Below the pieces are notes generated by a model, which was not told the DNA's origin, did not search any database, and worked only from the letters and a program-made list of their open reading frames with translations. Of a stretch of DNA of 5,850 bases, positions 5,397 through 5,850 are shown piece by piece. The translations under genes were made by a program, and so were the position numbers. This DNA comes from Desulfobacterales bacterium (GTDB taxonomy: Bacteria > Desulfobacterota > Desulfobacteria > Desulfobacterales > C00003106): NCBI GenBank assembly GCA_030594505.1, contig JAUVFC010000118.1:1-5850 (forward strand). Reading direction: 5' to 3'. Position 1 is the stretch's first letter. Each line of letters opens with the position of its first letter.

Positions 5397-5431
5397 CCCT
5401 TCACATTTCCACATTTACAGTTTAGGGCTTA
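5392..5431. repeat. imperfect inverted repeat ending on the transposase stop codon
   Basis: TAA-C-GCCCT (5392-5400) pairs with AGGGC-TTA (5424-5431), with one bulged C and a 23-base loop that contains a near-tandem CACATTT (5402-5408 and 5410-5416). The right arm includes the transposase stop codon. Y1 transposons often carry subterminal hairpins, so this may be an end structure, or a terminator for the transposase gene. It overlaps the repeat copy by five bases. Confidence 0.4.
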
Positions 5432-5850
5432 AGGATCGATGAGGTTGTAGCCCTTTTGTTGTACTATTGTCTCTCCTCGCTTTACCGACTGGCTAACCCC
5501 GGCCAATGAGAGATTCAATCGCCTTGCTATTTGAGCCATATCAATACCAAGGTCTCTTACCGCCCAATAGCATAGTAAACTTCTTGCCGCAACCCGTTTG
5601 CGCTCTTTGCCTGGCGCCCAAAGCTCGGCTGGCTCAAGGTGCATAAGATCACACACCCTGGATGCAAGCTTGTCAAGGTCATAGCCTTTGGCCTGCAATC
5701 TATAGCGCTTTTCCATCTGTTCCTCAGCAGCCGAAAGCACCTGTTCAACAAAATCACCATCACCAAGAATACGCTCATCCGATTTTTCAAATATCTTGGC
5801 CTTGCGCATCTGTGTGACAGCAGCCCAGCCACCGTGGCTTCGAATCAAAC
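5429..5850 (-). CDS. C-terminal part of an IS200-like / REP-associated tyrosine transposase with DnaA-like domain
   Basis: The frame is open at the right edge, so the N-terminal Y1 (HUH) nuclease domain, with its HUH and tyrosine residues, is outside the window. About 140 residues are seen. They match from memory the C-terminal region of the Y1 transposases common in Geobacter and Desulfobacterota: GGW, KSDERILGDGDFVEQVL, KGYDLDKLASRVC, then ELWAPGKERKRVAARSLLCY and a helix-turn-helix IARRLNLSLAGVSQSVKRGE. The last part resembles the DnaA domain IV fold (Bac_DnaA_C), which binds DNA. The first visible in-frame codon that could start is a TTG, but homology continues through it, so it is internal. 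The gene ends with TAA at 5429-5431, beside an inverted repeat and a dispersed repeat. It converges on the response regulator. Confidence 0.82.
   Translation of the reverse strand, partial: LIRSHGGWAAVTQMRKAKIFEKSDERILGDGDFVEQVLSAAEEQMEKRYRLQAKGYDLDKLASRVCDLMHLEPAELWAPGKERKRVAARSLLCYWAVRDLGIDMAQIARRLNLSLAGVSQSVKRGETIVQQKGYNLIDP

Noticed and set aside
5392..5431. Possible integron attC site (TAACGCCC ... GGGCTTA)
   Set aside because: The core GTTRRRY and inverse core RYYYAAC sequences are not present, and no integrase or gene cassettes are seen.
1..5850. Defence island, CRISPR array, retron or other new multi-gene system
   Set aside because: No spaced direct repeats, reverse transcriptase, nuclease/helicase pair or toxin-antitoxin pair was seen; most genes stand alone and belong to housekeeping-type or orphan families.

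Overview
The window looks like a piece of chromosome from a Gram-negative bacterium of intermediate GC content, most likely a sulfate-reducing or related member of the Desulfobacterota (old Deltaproteobacteria). This is an inference from three things: a CGGC-family cysteine protein, a REP-associated Y1-type transposase with a DnaA-like C-terminus, and short dispersed remnants of the GGGGTCAGGTCT / GGGGACA type that often accompany such transposases in these genomes. No rRNA, tRNA or CRISPR array was seen.

Layout. At the left edge is the N-terminal piece of a minus-strand gene (1-223) that resembles the cytoplasmic domain before a rhomboid-type membrane protease. Diverging from it is a two-gene plus-strand operon (301-1911): a KDPG/KHG aldolase (eda) followed 39 bases later by an HMGL/DmpG-type metal-dependent aldolase. 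Converging on that operon is a minus-strand gene (1956-2834) for an exported ChaN-like protein of the Tiki/TraB/EreA fold group. A gene-free stretch of about 410 bases (2835-3248) follows; it holds one copy of a 34-base dispersed repeat and one RNA-type hairpin. Next come a plus-strand LuxD-like alpha/beta hydrolase (3249-4103) and, converging on it, a minus-strand CGGC-type cysteine-rich protein (4164-4544).

The next gap (4545-4858) contains REP-like debris, a TTGACA/TATAAT pair with an inverted repeat between the boxes, and a possible near-leaderless 38-codon ORF. That ORF ends just before a single-domain response regulator (4859-5299), which is followed by a hairpin terminator. The right edge holds the C-terminal part of a minus-strand transposase with a DnaA-like helix-turn-helix (5429-5850). 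A second copy of the 34-base repeat lies just beyond its 3' end.

How it fits together. The two aldolases are the only clear functional unit and probably act in one pathway on 2-keto-3-deoxy sugar acids or other 2-oxo acids. The remaining genes look like single-gene units. Nothing here resembles a defence island, secretion system or biosynthetic cluster. The items most worth a second look are the hydrolase, whose nucleophile appears to be cysteine in a LuxD-type elbow; the unusual aldolase pair; and the repeat shared between the transposase flank and the 2.9 kb intergenic region.
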